Part shown: positions 9,127-23,059 of the stretch, one piece after another
How positions within the stretch are numbered: position 1 is the first letter of the stretch
Layout: every line of letters begins with the position of its first letter
DNA from: Klugiella xanthotipulae
Lineage (GTDB): Bacteria > Actinomycetota > Actinomycetes > Actinomycetales > Microbacteriaceae
Reading direction: 5' to 3'
Assembly (NCBI RefSeq): GCF_006716695.1
Contig: NZ_VFPN01000001.1
Span: 124,001 to 188,000, forward strand
DNA: 64,000 bases
Notes under the pieces: model-generated
What the model was told of the DNA's origin: nothing
Database searches by the model: none
The model's input: only the letters and a program-made list of their open reading frames with translations
Translations under genes and position numbers: made by a program

Positions 9127-9762
9127 CTAGCCGAGGCTGTGCAGCCAGTTGGACAGCAAGCGGATACCCGCAGCACTCGACTTTTCCGGGTGGAATTGGG
9201 TAGCAGTGAGCGGTCCATTTTCGACGGCTGCAATGAAACGCGAACCGTGCTCGGCCCAGGTGACAGCAGGCCGCTGGATCGCGGGATGTGGGTCAAGCGT
9301 CCACTCCTGGGCACCGTAAGAGTGCACAAAGTAAAAGCGCTCCCCCTCAACCCCAGCGAAAAGCGTGGAGTTTTCAGGAACCTCGACCGTGTTCCAACCG
9401 ATATGCGGCAGCACGGGGGCGTTGAGGCGGGTGACCTCACCGGGCCACTCGCCCAACCCCTCGGTCGTGACACCGCGCTCTACACCTCGCTCAAACATGA
9501 TCTGGAGGCCCACACAGATACCGAGCACCGGGCGGCCACCGGCCAACCGCCGGTCAATCAGCTCACCACCGCGCACATCGTTCAGCTGGGTCATCACGGC
9601 GTCAAAGGCACCCACCCCGGGCACGATGAGCCCGTCTGCCTCCATCACGCGTGCACGGTCACTCGTGAGTTCGACATCCGCCCCGGTCTTCTGCATGGCC
9701 TTGACAACGGAGTGCACGTTGCCCGAACCGTAGTCGTAGACGACCACACGCGGCTGGGTCAC
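9127..9762 (-). CDS. hisH: Imidazole glycerol phosphate synthase, glutaminase subunit
   Basis: A class-I glutamine amidotransferase that feeds ammonia to HisF. The nucleophile Cys is in [13 protein letters not shown], and the catalytic His/Glu are in ATQFHPEKS near the C-terminus; the N-terminal [10 protein letters not shown] is typical. Normal length (211 aa). Its ATG overlaps the hisB stop by 4 bp. The partner hisF is not in this window. Confidence 0.96.
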   Translation of the reverse strand: MTQPRVVVYDYGSGNVHSVVKAMQKTGADVELTSDRARVMEADGLIVPGVGAFDAVMTQLNDVRGGELIDRRLAGGRPVLGICVGLQIMFERGVERGVTTEGLGEWPGEVTRLNAPVLPHIGWNTVEVPENSTLFAGVEGERFYFVHSYGAQEWTLDPHPAIQRPAVTWAEHGSRFIAAVENGPLTATQFHPEKSSAAGIRLLSNWLHSLG

Positions 9763-10382
9763 AGCGCTCCCTTAGTGGAGGGGACGCCGGACACGTTCGC
9801 GTCGAACGCCTTCGCTTGGCGAAATGCACGCGCGAAGGCCTTAAACTCGGCCTCGGCAATGTGGTGGGGGTCGCGACCTGCGAGAAGTTTCACATGCACC
9901 GTGAGGCGAGCATTAAGCACGACAGCCTCGAAGAAGTGGCGCACCATGGAGCCGGTAAAGTGCCCACCGATCAGGTGAAACTCGAAACCCTCCGGCTCAC
10001 CACCGTGTACGAGATAGGGCCGACCCGAGATATCGACAACGGCCAGGGCGAGCGCCTCATCGAGGGGCACATGCGCGTCGCCGTAGCGAGCAATCCCGCT
10101 CTTGTCGCCGAGGGCTGCCACGATGGCCTGACCCAGCGCGATACCCGTGTCCTCCACCGTGTGGTGCACATCAATGTGCGTGTCGCCCGTGGCGCGCAGC
10201 GTGATATCGGTGAGCGAATGCTTGGCAAACGCGGTCAGCATGTGATTAAAGAAGGGAACCGTCGTCTCAATATCGGATCGTCCGGTGCCGTCGAGGTTAA
10301 TCGTGAGATCAATGCTCGACTCGCTCGTCTCGCGCTGGATAGTCGCAACCCGGGCGGGGCGCGCCGTTTCTGGCAGTGTCAT
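9759..10382 (-). CDS. hisB: Imidazoleglycerol-phosphate dehydratase
   Basis: A monofunctional, Mn-dependent dehydratase of the sixth step of histidine synthesis. The two metal-binding histidine motifs DVHHTVED and (later) [19 protein letters not shown] are intact, together with FFNHML near the N-terminus. There are two in-frame ATGs: 10391 has its GGATAGG directly abutting, whereas 10382 has a GGATGG at usable distance, so 10382 is preferred (207 aa). It is coupled to hisH by a 4-bp overlap and lies 38 bp after hisC. Confidence 0.95.
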   Translation of the reverse strand: MTLPETARPARVATIQRETSESSIDLTINLDGTGRSDIETTVPFFNHMLTAFAKHSLTDITLRATGDTHIDVHHTVEDTGIALGQAIVAALGDKSGIARYGDAHVPLDEALALAVVDISGRPYLVHGGEPEGFEFHLIGGHFTGSMVRHFFEAVVLNARLTVHVKLLAGRDPHHIAEAEFKAFARAFRQAKAFDANVSGVPSTKGAL

Positions 10383-10429
10383 GCGTCCCATCCTATCCAG
10401 TGGGCGGGACCCATGCTGCCCCGCGTAAC

Positions 10430-11506
10430 CTAGCGAGGCAGCGCAGCAATCGCGTCGAGGAAGACGCTCGTTTCAGCGTGGGTGCCCGCACTCACGCGCA
10501 GGTGGTTCGGAATGCCGACATCCCGGATCAGGATGCCCCGCTCACGCAACGCCTGAAATGTGGCCTGCGGGCTCGTCACCCCGCCAAAGAGCACAAAGTT
10601 GCTCTCGCTCGGATAGACGGTGTAGCCGAGCTCCGCGAGCCGCTCGGCAATCCGACGTCGCTCAGCACGGATATCGCCAACGGTTGCGAGCATCCGCGGG
10701 GCGTGCCGGAGCGCGGCGATACCCGCGGCCTGGGTCAGAGCGGAGAGGTGGTAGGGCAGGCGCACGAGGCGCAGGGCATCCACAGCGGCCGGGTCGGCGG
10801 CCAGGTAGCCGAGGCGCACACCTGCAAACGCAAACGCCTTACTCATGGTGCGTGAGACCAGAAGGCGCTCACGGCCGGGCAGCAGCGACACGGCGGACGT
10901 GTAGTCGCCGCCGGCAAATTCGGCATAGGCCTCGTCAACCACAAGAAGACCCTCGGTCGCGTCATACAGCGCCCGAATCACGTCGAGCGATACGGTTGTT
11001 CCCGTGGGGTTATTGGGCGTACACACGATGGTGATCGTCGGCGAATGCTCCCGCACCGCGGCCAGCGCCGTCTCCTCGCACAGCTCGAAACCGGCGTCAC
11101 GCGGGACAGGAATCCACTCGGTTCCCGTCCCGTTGGCGAGCAACGGGTACATCGAATATGTGCTGACAAAGCTCAGAAGGCTGCGGCCGGGACCGCCAAA
11201 CGCCTGAAGAATCTGCTGAAGAACCTCATTCGAGCCGTTGGCGGCCCAGAGATTATCGGCGGTGAGACCGTGGCCTAAATATGCGGCCAACGACTCGCGC
11301 AACTCGACAAACTCGCGATCAGGATAGCGGTTAACCCCCGTCACGGCACGGGCAAGCGAGGACACGATATCGACCGCGACCTCCTCCGGAATGGGATGAG
11401 TGTTCTCGTTCACGTTGAGGCGCACGGCAACCGTGTCCTGCGGAGCACCATAGGGCGTCTTGCCCACCAGGTCAGGTCGGAGAGGGAGGTCGTTGAGGGT
11501 AGCCAC
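10430..11506 (-). CDS. hisC: Histidinol-phosphate aminotransferase
   Basis: A PLP-dependent class I/II aminotransferase, 358 aa. The PLP lysine lies in [18 protein letters not shown], and the NPNNPTG-type motif (CTPNNPTGT) and the VVDEAYAEF strand are present. It heads the visible hisC-hisB-hisH-hisA set; hisD, which often precedes it, is not at this site, because the adjacent gene on the right is an unrelated membrane protein in the opposite direction. Confidence 0.95.
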   Translation of the reverse strand: MATLNDLPLRPDLVGKTPYGAPQDTVAVRLNVNENTHPIPEEVAVDIVSSLARAVTGVNRYPDREFVELRESLAAYLGHGLTADNLWAANGSNEVLQQILQAFGGPGRSLLSFVSTYSMYPLLANGTGTEWIPVPRDAGFELCEETALAAVREHSPTITIVCTPNNPTGTTVSLDVIRALYDATEGLLVVDEAYAEFAGGDYTSAVSLLPGRERLLVSRTMSKAFAFAGVRLGYLAADPAAVDALRLVRLPYHLSALTQAAGIAALRHAPRMLATVGDIRAERRRIAERLAELGYTVYPSESNFVLFGGVTSPQATFQALRERGILIRDVGIPNHLRVSAGTHAETSVFLDAIAALPR

Positions 11507-11607
11507 CCCACAAATATACGCGGTGGGCGCGACACCCAGCTACTTTGCCAGCGCCCACCGATAAAATGATCGCCACCCACACGACCCCTACCAAGGAGCC
11601 TCAGCAC

Positions 11608-12237
11608 GTGAGTACTGACCCCACCCAGACCATCCCCGACCGCACCTATCGCCCCCCGGGACCAACCTCCCGAGCACTCGGCTACTTCATCTTCACCAGC
11701 CGCTGGCTCCAGGCACCCCTCTATATTGGGCTGATCGTGGCACAGGTGGTCTACGTCATCGTCTTCATGCTCGATCTGTGGCATCTGATCAACGATGTCA
11801 TCACCAATTGGAACAAGCTCAACGAAGCCACAGTGATGCTCAGCGTACTGGGCCTGATTGACGTCGTCATGATAGCCAACCTGCTCATCATGGTGATTAT
11901 TGGCGGTTATGAGATCTTCGTGTCGAAGATTCGGGTGGATGGTCATCCCGATGAGCCGGATTGGCTCTCACATGTGAACGCCAACCTGCTCAAGATCAAG
12001 CTCTCAATTTCGATCATCAGCATCTCCTCCATCCACCTGCTCAAGACGTTTATCGAGGTCGGCAACATCGGAGAGGTGGGAGCCAAGAGCGACACCGGGC
12101 ACAGCTACACCTCCGAGGGGGTCATGTGGCAGGTCTTCATCCACCTGGCGTTCATCGTGTCGGCGCTCGCGCTCGCCTGGATTGACCGGATGCAGAACAA
12201 GACTCTACTGGAGGCAGCTCGGGCCGGAGCACACTAA
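11608..12237 (+). CDS. UPF0114 (YqhA-like) membrane protein
   Basis: An integral membrane protein of the UPF0114 family with about four helices: near [54 protein letters not shown] and [19 protein letters not shown]. The conserved family loop [11 protein letters not shown] is present. Physiological role is unknown. The frame opens at 11545, but AAGGAG at 11593-11598 stands 9 nt before GTG 11608, which I take as the start (209 aa). It is divergent from hisC. Confidence 0.88.
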   Translation: MSTDPTQTIPDRTYRPPGPTSRALGYFIFTSRWLQAPLYIGLIVAQVVYVIVFMLDLWHLINDVITNWNKLNEATVMLSVLGLIDVVMIANLLIMVIIGGYEIFVSKIRVDGHPDEPDWLSHVNANLLKIKLSISIISISSIHLLKTFIEVGNIGEVGAKSDTGHSYTSEGVMWQVFIHLAFIVSALALAWIDRMQNKTLLEAARAGAH

Positions 12238-12258
12238 CCTCCCCAAAACGTATGAGCG

Positions 12259-12289
12259 CGCTCGACACCTCAGCGGGAGGTGTCGAGCG
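12259..12289. terminator. Long perfect stem-loop after UPF0114 gene
   Basis: The arms CGCTCGACACCTC and GAGGTGTCGAGCG form a 13-bp perfect stem with a 5-nt loop, starting about 20 bp after the stop. There is no T run, so this may be a U-tract-less actinobacterial terminator or a protein site. Confidence 0.5.
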
Positions 12290-12588
12290 TCGCCGTCGAA
12301 GCCAGGGACGACGACCGTCTGCACCAGATACCCCTGACAGCGCCCAATCATGCTGGTCGGCGGCCTCAGCGGCCGCGTCGGGCTCGGGGGCAACCCGCTC
12401 TCAGCCAGTACCGCCCCGGTGCAGTTCCTCCTGGAGCCATGGTGGAGCCGTGGGCCAGATGTTGGTCCCGGGCGCATCCGCAACCCTGCTACGCAATCTC
12501 TCTTACTCTCCGGCCGCCGACACCGGCGGCTTAACAACGGCGGCCCCACCCCACCGCGAGGAGGGATGGGGCCACGTTACGCGGAGCG
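12290..12588. other. Convergent intergenic region without a gene
   Basis: No convincing gene is present. A small hairpin GCCGCCGACACCGGCGGC lies near 12512-12530, and a longer one at 12542-12573 is annotated separately. Short open frames here have no start signal or protein-like composition. Confidence 0.5.
12542..12573 (-). terminator. Probable terminator of the CotH/PA14 gene
   Basis: GGCCCCACCCC pairs with GGGATGGGGCC. The single non-Watson-Crick position is a G-U wobble only in minus-strand RNA, which suggests the stem serves the minus-strand gene ending at 12589. No clear U tract follows. Confidence 0.45.
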
Positions 12589-15500
12589 CTACCCCGCGGT
12601 TAGCGGTACAAAGGCCGCCGAACCGGGCGTACGCACCAGCAGCGAAAGCTGCGCTGTTCCACCGGCATCACAGAACTCCACACGGAGGTTCTGAGCCTGG
12701 GCCGCGGTCAACTCAAGCGAGAACTCACTGTCTGTTGCCGCACCCGTCCAGTTGTTTAACACGAGCGCATTATCCGCATAGACGCGCACACCATCACTCA
12801 GTGTGTTGGCCACCCGGAAGGTGTAGGTACCCGTCTGCTCGGCCGTGATCTCCGTATTCCAGCGGATCGCGAAGCTGCTCGTGGGGAATCCGCTAGCCGG
12901 GCCCACCCCCGAGCCCAGGTCGAGCGAAATGGGAGCCTTCTGGCTGAGGGCCGCAGACCCCGCGAAGGTACGGTTCTTCCAGTACTCGGCTGTGGCCTCA
13001 CCCTGGGCGAGACCGGCCGCAACCGTGCCGTCAAGCATCACCGGAACGGGTAGCGACCCGAAGACGGCCGCGCCCGGAACAACAAGACCCAGGCTCAGGG
13101 CCGCATCACCGGAAGAGTCGAAGTAGTCCACCCGCAGGGGAACCGCCTCGCCAGCGGTGAGGTCAACCGATACATCCGTGGAACGGACCGTGCTCTGAGT
13201 GGTCCAATTATCGAGCACCAGGCGGTCGCCGAGATACACTCGGACCCCGTCATAGGCCGAGGTACCCACCCGCAGCGTGTAGTTTCCGGTCACCTGCGGC
13301 ACCACGGTGGTGCTCCAGCGAATCCCGAAGTTATCGGCAGGGAAGCCCACCGCCGGGGCGACCCCCGAGGCCAGCTTCAGCCCAATCTGCTGCTCGTAAC
13401 CGCGGCTCAGTGTCGGAGCTCCCGTGAGGGTACGGTTTTTCCAGTACTCGGCCGTAATCGGACCGACCACGGGGGCGACGGGCTGAACCGCGTCGAGGGT
13501 CGCCGGGGCGGGCAAGTCCTCAAACGTCGTCGATCCCGGTGTGACAACGCTCAGCTTCAGTTGCGCATCGCCGCCGCCATCGAAGAACTCCACCCGAAGC
13601 GCTACGCTCTTACCCGCGGTGAGCGAGAGGGATACATCGTTGGAGGAGACTCCACCGCTCCAGTTATCCAGCACCAGCTTGTCGTCCGCATACACACGCA
13701 CCCCGTCACCAAGCGAGTTAGCTGCGCGCAGCACGTAGTCGCCCGTGGTCTGAGGAACCAGGGTGCTCGTCCATCGGATACCAAAATTATCGCCGGGGAA
13801 ACCGGGCAGCGGGACCGCGCCGGAGGCGAGGCTCACGCCGATACCGGGCTCAAACCGATTGGTCTGGGCAGGATCACCGGTCAGGGTGCGATTCTTCCAG
13901 TAGGCAGCTGTGATCGGTCCCAGAACGGGCGCAATCGGGGTCACGGTGCCATCACGGGTAGGCTCGGGTAACTCGGCATAGCCGAGCGCGCCGGGGCCCT
14001 TAACTCTCATCACGAAAGTGGCATCGTAGGCGGAATCGTAATATTCCACTCGCACGGCGGCCGGTTGGCCCGCCGTGAGCGTGACGCTACCCTCCTTAGC
14101 GGAGGCGGCGGGGAGAGTGTTCCAGGCATCAACAACCAGCTCGTTGTTGACGTAGATCCGCGCCCCATCGTAAGAGGAGATCGCGGCCTGGAAACTATAT
14201 TCGCCGGTCTTCTGCGGGGTGACCGTGGTCTCCCAGCTCGCCCCAAAGTTATCCGCGGGGAAACCGGCGGCCGGGGCCGCACCCGCGGCCAGATCCATCC
14301 CGATTGACGACTCATATCGGTTAGTCTGGGCGGCTGCACCCGTGAGGGTCCGGTTCTTCCAATAAGAACTCGTGATCGGCGCGACGATAAGCTCCTCGCC
14401 TGTCGCCTCAACAGGTGCCGGACCCGTGGTCATCACGGCGGCCGGGATCGGTGTCAAACTGCTACTTCCGGGAGTCTTCCAGGTGAGCGCAAGCGCGGCA
14501 TCGTAGGCCGTGTCAACGTACTCAACCCGCAGAACGGCGCGCGCACCCGCGGTGAGAGCCAGTGGCACATCATACGAACCCTTGGCCGTAGTGGAGGCCC
14601 ACTTGTCAAGGACCAGCATGTCGTTCACATACACCCGGACACCGTCGTAGGCGGCCGTGTCCAGATGCAGGGTGTGGGTGCCCGTCTGGGTGGGGGTCAC
14701 CGTGGTGGACCAGCGCACACTGAAGTTATCACTCGGGAGCCCTGCCGCCGCCGTGCCGGTACCCAGGGCAAACCCGATCGGCGAGATGTTGGTGAGTGCG
14801 GGATCCCCGGATAGGGTCGCGTTCTTCCAATACTCGGTCGTAACCCGACCTGAAAGCGGCACACTCGCCGTGCCCGTGTTCGGGCGGTCAGCAACGGTCC
14901 ACGCCACGGTGACAGTCGTTTTGCTCACGCCGTTGGTGGCCGTCACCTTAGTGGTGTAGCTGCCCGGCGTGGTGATTTTACCCGTGATGTGACCTGTAGA
15001 CGCATCAATAGCGACTCCCTTGGGCAGTTGCTTGGCCGAGTAACTCAGCGCAAACCCGGCCGGATCGGTAGCTCCCACCGTGACGTCCACCGTGTCACCC
15101 GTAAGGTTTTTCTGCGCGCCAACCGGCGCAAAAACGGGGGCGGCCGGTGTACCTGCGGGAGCGAACGTCGCGGTCAGGGCGGTCGCCTTGGTCACCGAGA
15201 CGGTGATCGTGGCATCCGTGCTGGTGCTGCCCCCGGACCAACCCGCAAAGCGGTACCCGGGCAGAGGCTGCGCCTTCACCGTGATCGGCACCTCGGGATA
15301 GTAAGAACCGGTCCAGGTCGGCGTGGCCGCAGTGAACTCCGTATCGAGGGCCAGGCTATTCAGCATGATCGTCCCCATCGAAGGGTTATTGACGCCCACA
15401 GTGACATTCTGTCGTGCTGAGAGTTTGTACTTGGCCTGTGTCTGCGTATCGAGGATGGCGTTGCGCGTGTTCAGGAACTCACGCAATCGAGCCACATCCG

Positions 15501-17487
15501 TAGTCTCCCAAGACTCGGCCGTACCCAGGGCGGGGTTCTTCTTACGAAACTCGGCGATGTAGGGTTTGACCAGAGCCACCATCTCGTCGAGGCGCGCGTT
15601 GGTGTTCTCCGTCTTAAAGCGAGAGTTCATCTGATCGGCAACCGTGTTGATGTACTGGTTCTGATACTCCGGGTTACGCATCAGACTGGAAAACGCATAG
15701 TTATTCGACGCGTAGATTCGGCCATACATGTTAACGGAGGACTTGGTGTTGGCTCCCCACGCCAGGAGCGGGGTAACGTCCATTCCAATATCGAAATCGT
15801 GCGACTTATACTGCCATTTATTGTCGAGGGCAGTTGAGCGCCACGCGTGGATGTTCTTCCAGGGCCAATCCCAAACGGCCGCCCACGCGTAGGAGGCGGT
15901 GACCTCCGCGAGGGCCTGCGTGTCAATCATGCTCTGGGCCTTCTCGTAGTTGGCCTGGTTTGTCATCGAGTTGCTATTCATGTAGGCAACCATGTCGCTG
16001 TAGGCCTTCTCCGCCTCAGCTCCGCCGCTCACCTCGGCACCGTCGGAGACATACTGCACGCTGTCTTTGTCGGCACCCGTTGAGGACTCAACCAGGGTCT
16101 CATCCTCACGCTCACGGATATCCATCAGGCCGCGGTACTCACCATTCACAAACATGGCAACGGGCGTGTAGCCAGACCAGAGGGAGGCGCTATCACTCAT
16201 CAACGACTGGGCAAAGGAATCGCGCAGCCGACCGTAGAAGAAGTCGTTCCCACTGTTGCGCAGTCGGAACCGCTCAATAGTCTGCGTCCCCTTACCGGGG
16301 AAGAGCGGGTAGGTGAAGTCGGTCTCCCCGCGCGCATCACGCAGGGTGACGTTGAGCGGATAGATTTTCTGAGCGCCCAGGCTACCCAGCTGACCGGCCA
16401 CTTTGCTCTCGGCGTCTGATTGCAGAATGATGCTGCCATCAGTCTCTCGCAGATCAACCGTCGAGTCGAAGAGATGGCTCTGGTTCGCGACGCGGTAGAG
16501 CATATCGTCCGCGGGGTCGAGGGTGACCATAATGACACGCTGGCCACCGTACTTCGAGTCGGCTTGGGCATCAATCACAAACGACGCGGTGGTGGTGATG
16601 CTCGACATCGCACCGGTACGGAATGACGCGGCCCGAACACTGGAACCGGTCGAGACCGAGAAGGGGGCGGTGTACAGGGTCGAATTGGCCACGGGTTCGC
16701 TGCCATTTGTGGTGTATCGGATCTCACTACCCGAGGGGGCCGTAATCGTGACGATCTGCGGGGCAGAGAAGACACCACCGTTCGGCGAGATTACCGGCTG
16801 AGCGGCCATCTCGGCAAACGATTTACCCGAGTTCGCGGCACCCTTGGTGAGCGTCTCGCAGAAGTTAAAGGGTGACGAGGCACTGCCCGAGGGCATCCGA
16901 CACCACGACTGATCGGTTTTGGTGCGAGGAGGGGAAACCGAATCAGCCAGAGCGCCGGTGCTGCTGCCGTCGGGGACGGACAGGAGCAGGGGGTCAACGC
17001 CATTATCGAGGTTGAAGCTCGCGTGAAGCTCCGCACCGGCGACGGCACGGTCTTTCTTCGAAAGCCACACGACAAGGTAGGCCTTCGATTTGATGACGGT
17101 ACCTGCGGGGAAGGTCCAGCGGAAGGCTGAGGCGTCTTTATTGCTGAGACCCCAGTAGGAGATATCAACCGCGTTATCGGTGGGGTTGTACAGCTCAACC
17201 CAGTCTTTCGCCTCGCCATCCTGGTCTTTCGCACTGTTATTCCACGCAGCCGCAACAACCTCATTAATGATGACGCCACCCGTCGCCGGGGCGGCCGGCG
17301 ATAGGTCGTTTGCCACGGCGGGTGAGGACACAGCGGGTAAAGTAGCAGCCACCGGGGTGGTCGCCGCGTGGGCCTGAGCCTGCGGCGCGAGCGAGAGATC
17401 GGTGGCACCACCCACCAGGAGGGCTGCCAGAATCACCGCCAGGGTGCGGGTGAGCGGGCGCGACATACGCCTAGTTCTATGAGTCAT
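12589..17487 (-). CDS. Secreted multidomain protein: lamin-tail, CotH kinase, five PA14
   Basis: A very large secreted protein (1632 aa). A signal peptide (about residues 1-40, ending after QAQA) is followed by a lamin-tail domain (about 68-190, GGVIINEV...DWVELYNPTDNAVDIS), a chitobiase C-terminal-like domain (about 238-305, PVISPNGGVFSAPQIV), and a CotH-kinase domain (about 350-640, with VNGEYRGLMDIREREDE and the metal-site-like SHDFDIG). An InlB-type repeat (GYRFAGWSGGS) and an Ig-like domain come next. Five PA14 units each open with a YWKN(R/A)T motif at about residues 882, 1038, 1192, 1344 and 1497. PA14 domains bind glycans; CotH domains phosphorylate secreted proteins in other bacteria. 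No LPXTG or C-terminal membrane anchor is visible. The frame extends to 17583, but an AAGGAT ribosome site precedes ATG 17487. A surface glycan-binding protein kinase is the inferred role. Confidence 0.85.
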   Translation of the reverse strand: MTHRTRRMSRPLTRTLAVILAALLVGGATDLSLAPQAQAHAATTPVAATLPAVSSPAVANDLSPAAPATGGVIINEVVAAAWNNSAKDQDGEAKDWVELYNPTDNAVDISYWGLSNKDASAFRWTFPAGTVIKSKAYLVVWLSKKDRAVAGAELHASFNLDNGVDPLLLSVPDGSSTGALADSVSPPRTKTDQSWCRMPSGSASSPFNFCETLTKGAANSGKSFAEMAAQPVISPNGGVFSAPQIVTITAPSGSEIRYTTNGSEPVANSTLYTAPFSVSTGSSVRAASFRTGAMSSITTTASFVIDAQADSKYGGQRVIMVTLDPADDMLYRVANQSHLFDSTVDLRETDGSIILQSDAESKVAGQLGSLGAQKIYPLNVTLRDARGETDFTYPLFPGKGTQTIERFRLRNSGNDFFYGRLRDSFAQSLMSDSASLWSGYTPVAMFVNGEYRGLMDIREREDETLVESSTGADKDSVQYVSDGAEVSGGAEAEKAYSDMVAYMNSNSMTNQANYEKAQSMIDTQALAEVTASYAWAAVWDWPWKNIHAWRSTALDNKWQYKSHDFDIGMDVTPLLAWGANTKSSVNMYGRIYASNNYAFSSLMRNPEYQNQYINTVADQMNSRFKTENTNARLDEMVALVKPYIAEFRKKNPALGTAESWETTDVARLREFLNTRNAILDTQTQAKYKLSARQNVTVGVNNPSMGTIMLNSLALDTEFTAATPTWTGSYYPEVPITVKAQPLPGYRFAGWSGGSTSTDATITVSVTKATALTATFAPAGTPAAPVFAPVGAQKNLTGDTVDVTVGATDPAGFALSYSAKQLPKGVAIDASTGHITGKITTPGSYTTKVTATNGVSKTTVTVAWTVADRPNTGTASVPLSGRVTTEYWKNATLSGDPALTNISPIGFALGTGTAAAGLPSDNFSVRWSTTVTPTQTGTHTLHLDTAAYDGVRVYVNDMLVLDKWASTTAKGSYDVPLALTAGARAVLRVEYVDTAYDAALALTWKTPGSSSLTPIPAAVMTTGPAPVEATGEELIVAPITSSYWKNRTLTGAAAQTNRYESSIGMDLAAGAAPAAGFPADNFGASWETTVTPQKTGEYSFQAAISSYDGARIYVNNELVVDAWNTLPAASAKEGSVTLTAGQPAAVRVEYYDSAYDATFVMRVKGPGALGYAELPEPTRDGTVTPIAPVLGPITAAYWKNRTLTGDPAQTNRFEPGIGVSLASGAVPLPGFPGDNFGIRWTSTLVPQTTGDYVLRAANSLGDGVRVYADDKLVLDNWSGGVSSNDVSLSLTAGKSVALRVEFFDGGGDAQLKLSVVTPGSTTFEDLPAPATLDAVQPVAPVVGPITAEYWKNRTLTGAPTLSRGYEQQIGLKLASGVAPAVGFPADNFGIRWSTTVVPQVTGNYTLRVGTSAYDGVRVYLGDRLVLDNWTTQSTVRSTDVSVDLTAGEAVPLRVDYFDSSGDAALSLGLVVPGAAVFGSLPVPVMLDGTVAAGLAQGEATAEYWKNRTFAGSAALSQKAPISLDLGSGVGPASGFPTSSFAIRWNTEITAEQTGTYTFRVANTLSDGVRVYADNALVLNNWTGAATDSEFSLELTAAQAQNLRVEFCDAGGTAQLSLLVRTPGSAAFVPLTAG

Positions 17488-17866
17488 GGATATCCTTGCT
17501 GTTTCAGTGCGAGACGGGCAACTCTTCGTGAGAGCAGTACCAGCAGTGTCCGGGCGTGCCGGGTGGGTGACCACGGCCGGCACGCGGGGTAGGGGTGCGC
17601 GCCGACCGGGTCACCGGGCGACCAGAAACCTTCCCAGGGCACCCCGTACCGGCGAGAAGAAATAACCAACTCTCCGGTTTTCTTGCAAGAAAAACAATAC
17701 CTGTCAGCAGCGAAGTACCTGTCAAAATGCTGAGATTTTCACCCCCGAAGGTAACCCCCTGTCCCCTCAGGAAAAACAAAAATTTCACCCCCGAATATTC
17801 GTCACAAATCCCCGAAAAGTGAGTGCTCCTGGAGGTCTCGGGAGAGGACGCGAGTGCACACATAAG
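17488..17866 (-). promoter_or_regulatory. Repeat-rich control region upstream of the CotH/PA14 gene
   Basis: No gene is present. On the minus strand TGACAGGTA occurs twice (17716-17724 and 17698-17706), the right copy being preceded by T to give a consensus-like -35 TTGACA (17720-17725). A perfect 16-bp palindrome TTTTCTTGCAAGAAAA lies at 17678-17693. A 13-bp direct repeat TTTCACCCCCGAA (plus strand) occurs at 17737-17749 and 17783-17795. The stretch is more AT-rich than the flanking genes. Together these suggest a regulated promoter; the -10 is not clear. Confidence 0.45.
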
Positions 17867-17909
17867 AAAAACATCCCGGCCCCTTCAGCGGAAGGAACCG
17901 GGATGTTTT
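17867..17909. terminator. Bidirectional intrinsic terminator
   Basis: AAAACATCCCGG pairs perfectly with CCGGGATGTTTT (12-bp stem, 19-nt loop), with A and T tracts on the two sides. It lies immediately downstream of tRNA-Glu on the minus strand and is the clearest intrinsic terminator in the window. Confidence 0.85.
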
Positions 17910-17915
17910 GCGTTG

Positions 17916-17988
17916 TGACCCCAGCGGGATTCGAACCCGCGTTACCGCCGTGAGAGGGCGGCGTACTAGGCCGCTATACGATGGGGCC
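17916..17988 (-). tRNA. tRNA-Glu (anticodon CUC)
   Basis: The minus strand folds as a cloverleaf: acceptor GGCCCCA with TGGGGTC, anticodon stem CCGCC/GGCGG around loop CTCTCAC (anticodon CTC), and T-arm GCGGG-TTCGAAT-CCCGC. Discriminator A at 17916; the CCA end is not encoded. A strong terminator follows at once. Confidence 0.95.
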
Positions 17989-18115
17989 TTCTTGACAACC
18001 GTTATATCTTGTCACACTTTTGGGAGGGCACCAAATCGAGCAGAGCATTCTGCGAGAAACACCGGTGTCCCGAGTGAGACACCAGAGCCCCTCCCCGGGG
18101 TACCGTGCTGCCGGG

Positions 18116-19027
18116 TTAAACCAGGACTCGGAGGGAGGAAGGAGCCACGCGAACCGAGAGGGGAAGTGAGCCCATCCGCTCGCCATCCGCATACCCGACC
18201 AAACCCTCCGAGGCGACCCGCACCTCGCGGGCCCGAACGATCTCCACCTCGGGCACCCCCGAGTGGGCTCCCGAAAAAACCTTGGGAAACAGGCGAATAA
18301 AGCGCAGTCTGGTGGCTCTGTGCACGATAAACACGTCAAGCAGCCCATCATCAAGCTGGGCATCCGGCGTAATGTTCATGCCTCCGCCGATCATGCCGTT
18401 ATTGGCGACAGTAACTAAAAGGGCATCCGTGTGCCGATCAACCCCGTCAATCGTCAGAAGATAGTGCCGCGGGCGCATCCGCAAAAACTCGACGGCGACG
18501 GCGATCACGTAGCGGGCGCGACCGCGCGGAAACGTCATCCGGTTGGTACGGGCATTGACCTGGGCATCCAACCCTGCCGAGAGGGCACCCACATAGGTGC
18601 CGCACCCCTCAACCCCCTCCGTCTCGACGGTGTCAATGAGACGCCCCACGCTCCGCCCGGTATCCCGCAGAATCGTCACGAGAAGGCGGGTTGCCGCCTC
18701 CGCGCTGAGCGGCAGTCCGAGACCCCGAGCCAGGTCGTTCCCGGTGCCTGCCGGAACAATACCGAGCGGGATACCCGTGCCCACCAGCAGCCCCAGCACG
18801 AGGCTGACCAGACCGTCACCGCCCACCACGATACACGCGGTGGGACGGGAGGCAAGCTCCCGCTCAACGGCAGCCCTCAACTCGACGGCGCTGTTCTCGC
18901 GCAGCTCACTGACACGAAACCCCGCCGCCCGCAGCGCATCGGCCACACGGGCCCCCACCACCCCGCGTTGACCCGTGGCTGCTGCCGGGTTAATAGCGAC
19001 AATAACGTGGGGTGTGGAATCCGGCAT
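18116..19027 (-). CDS. Diacylglycerol/lipid kinase family protein
   Basis: An ATP-dependent lipid kinase of the DAGK_cat (YegS/DgkB) superfamily, 303 aa. The nucleotide-binding motif is VVGGDGLVSLVLGLL, followed by the conserved PLGIVPAGTGNDLARGLGLP, both near residues 70-110. The C-terminal beta domain contains GLDAQVNARTN and NITPDAQLDDGLLDV. It probably phosphorylates diacylglycerol or a related lipid at the membrane. It is monocistronic, between tRNA-Glu and a divergent hydrolase gene; substrate not readable. Confidence 0.9.
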   Translation of the reverse strand: MPDSTPHVIVAINPAAATGQRGVVGARVADALRAAGFRVSELRENSAVELRAAVERELASRPTACIVVGGDGLVSLVLGLLVGTGIPLGIVPAGTGNDLARGLGLPLSAEAATRLLVTILRDTGRSVGRLIDTVETEGVEGCGTYVGALSAGLDAQVNARTNRMTFPRGRARYVIAVAVEFLRMRPRHYLLTIDGVDRHTDALLVTVANNGMIGGGMNITPDAQLDDGLLDVFIVHRATRLRFIRLFPKVFSGAHSGVPEVEIVRAREVRVASEGLVGYADGERMGSLPLSVRVAPSSLRVLV

Positions 19028-19074
19028 GGAATCACCCTACCGTGGGGCCTCCGGGGATCGTCTAGGGTCGTTAT

Positions 19075-23055
<3,981 letters not shown>

Positions 23056-23059
<4 letters not shown>

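Noticed and set aside
12589-17583. Long plus-strand open frames inside the CotH/PA14 gene
   Set aside because: All lie in shadow of a high-GC gene with clear domains and have neither ribosome sites nor conserved motifs.
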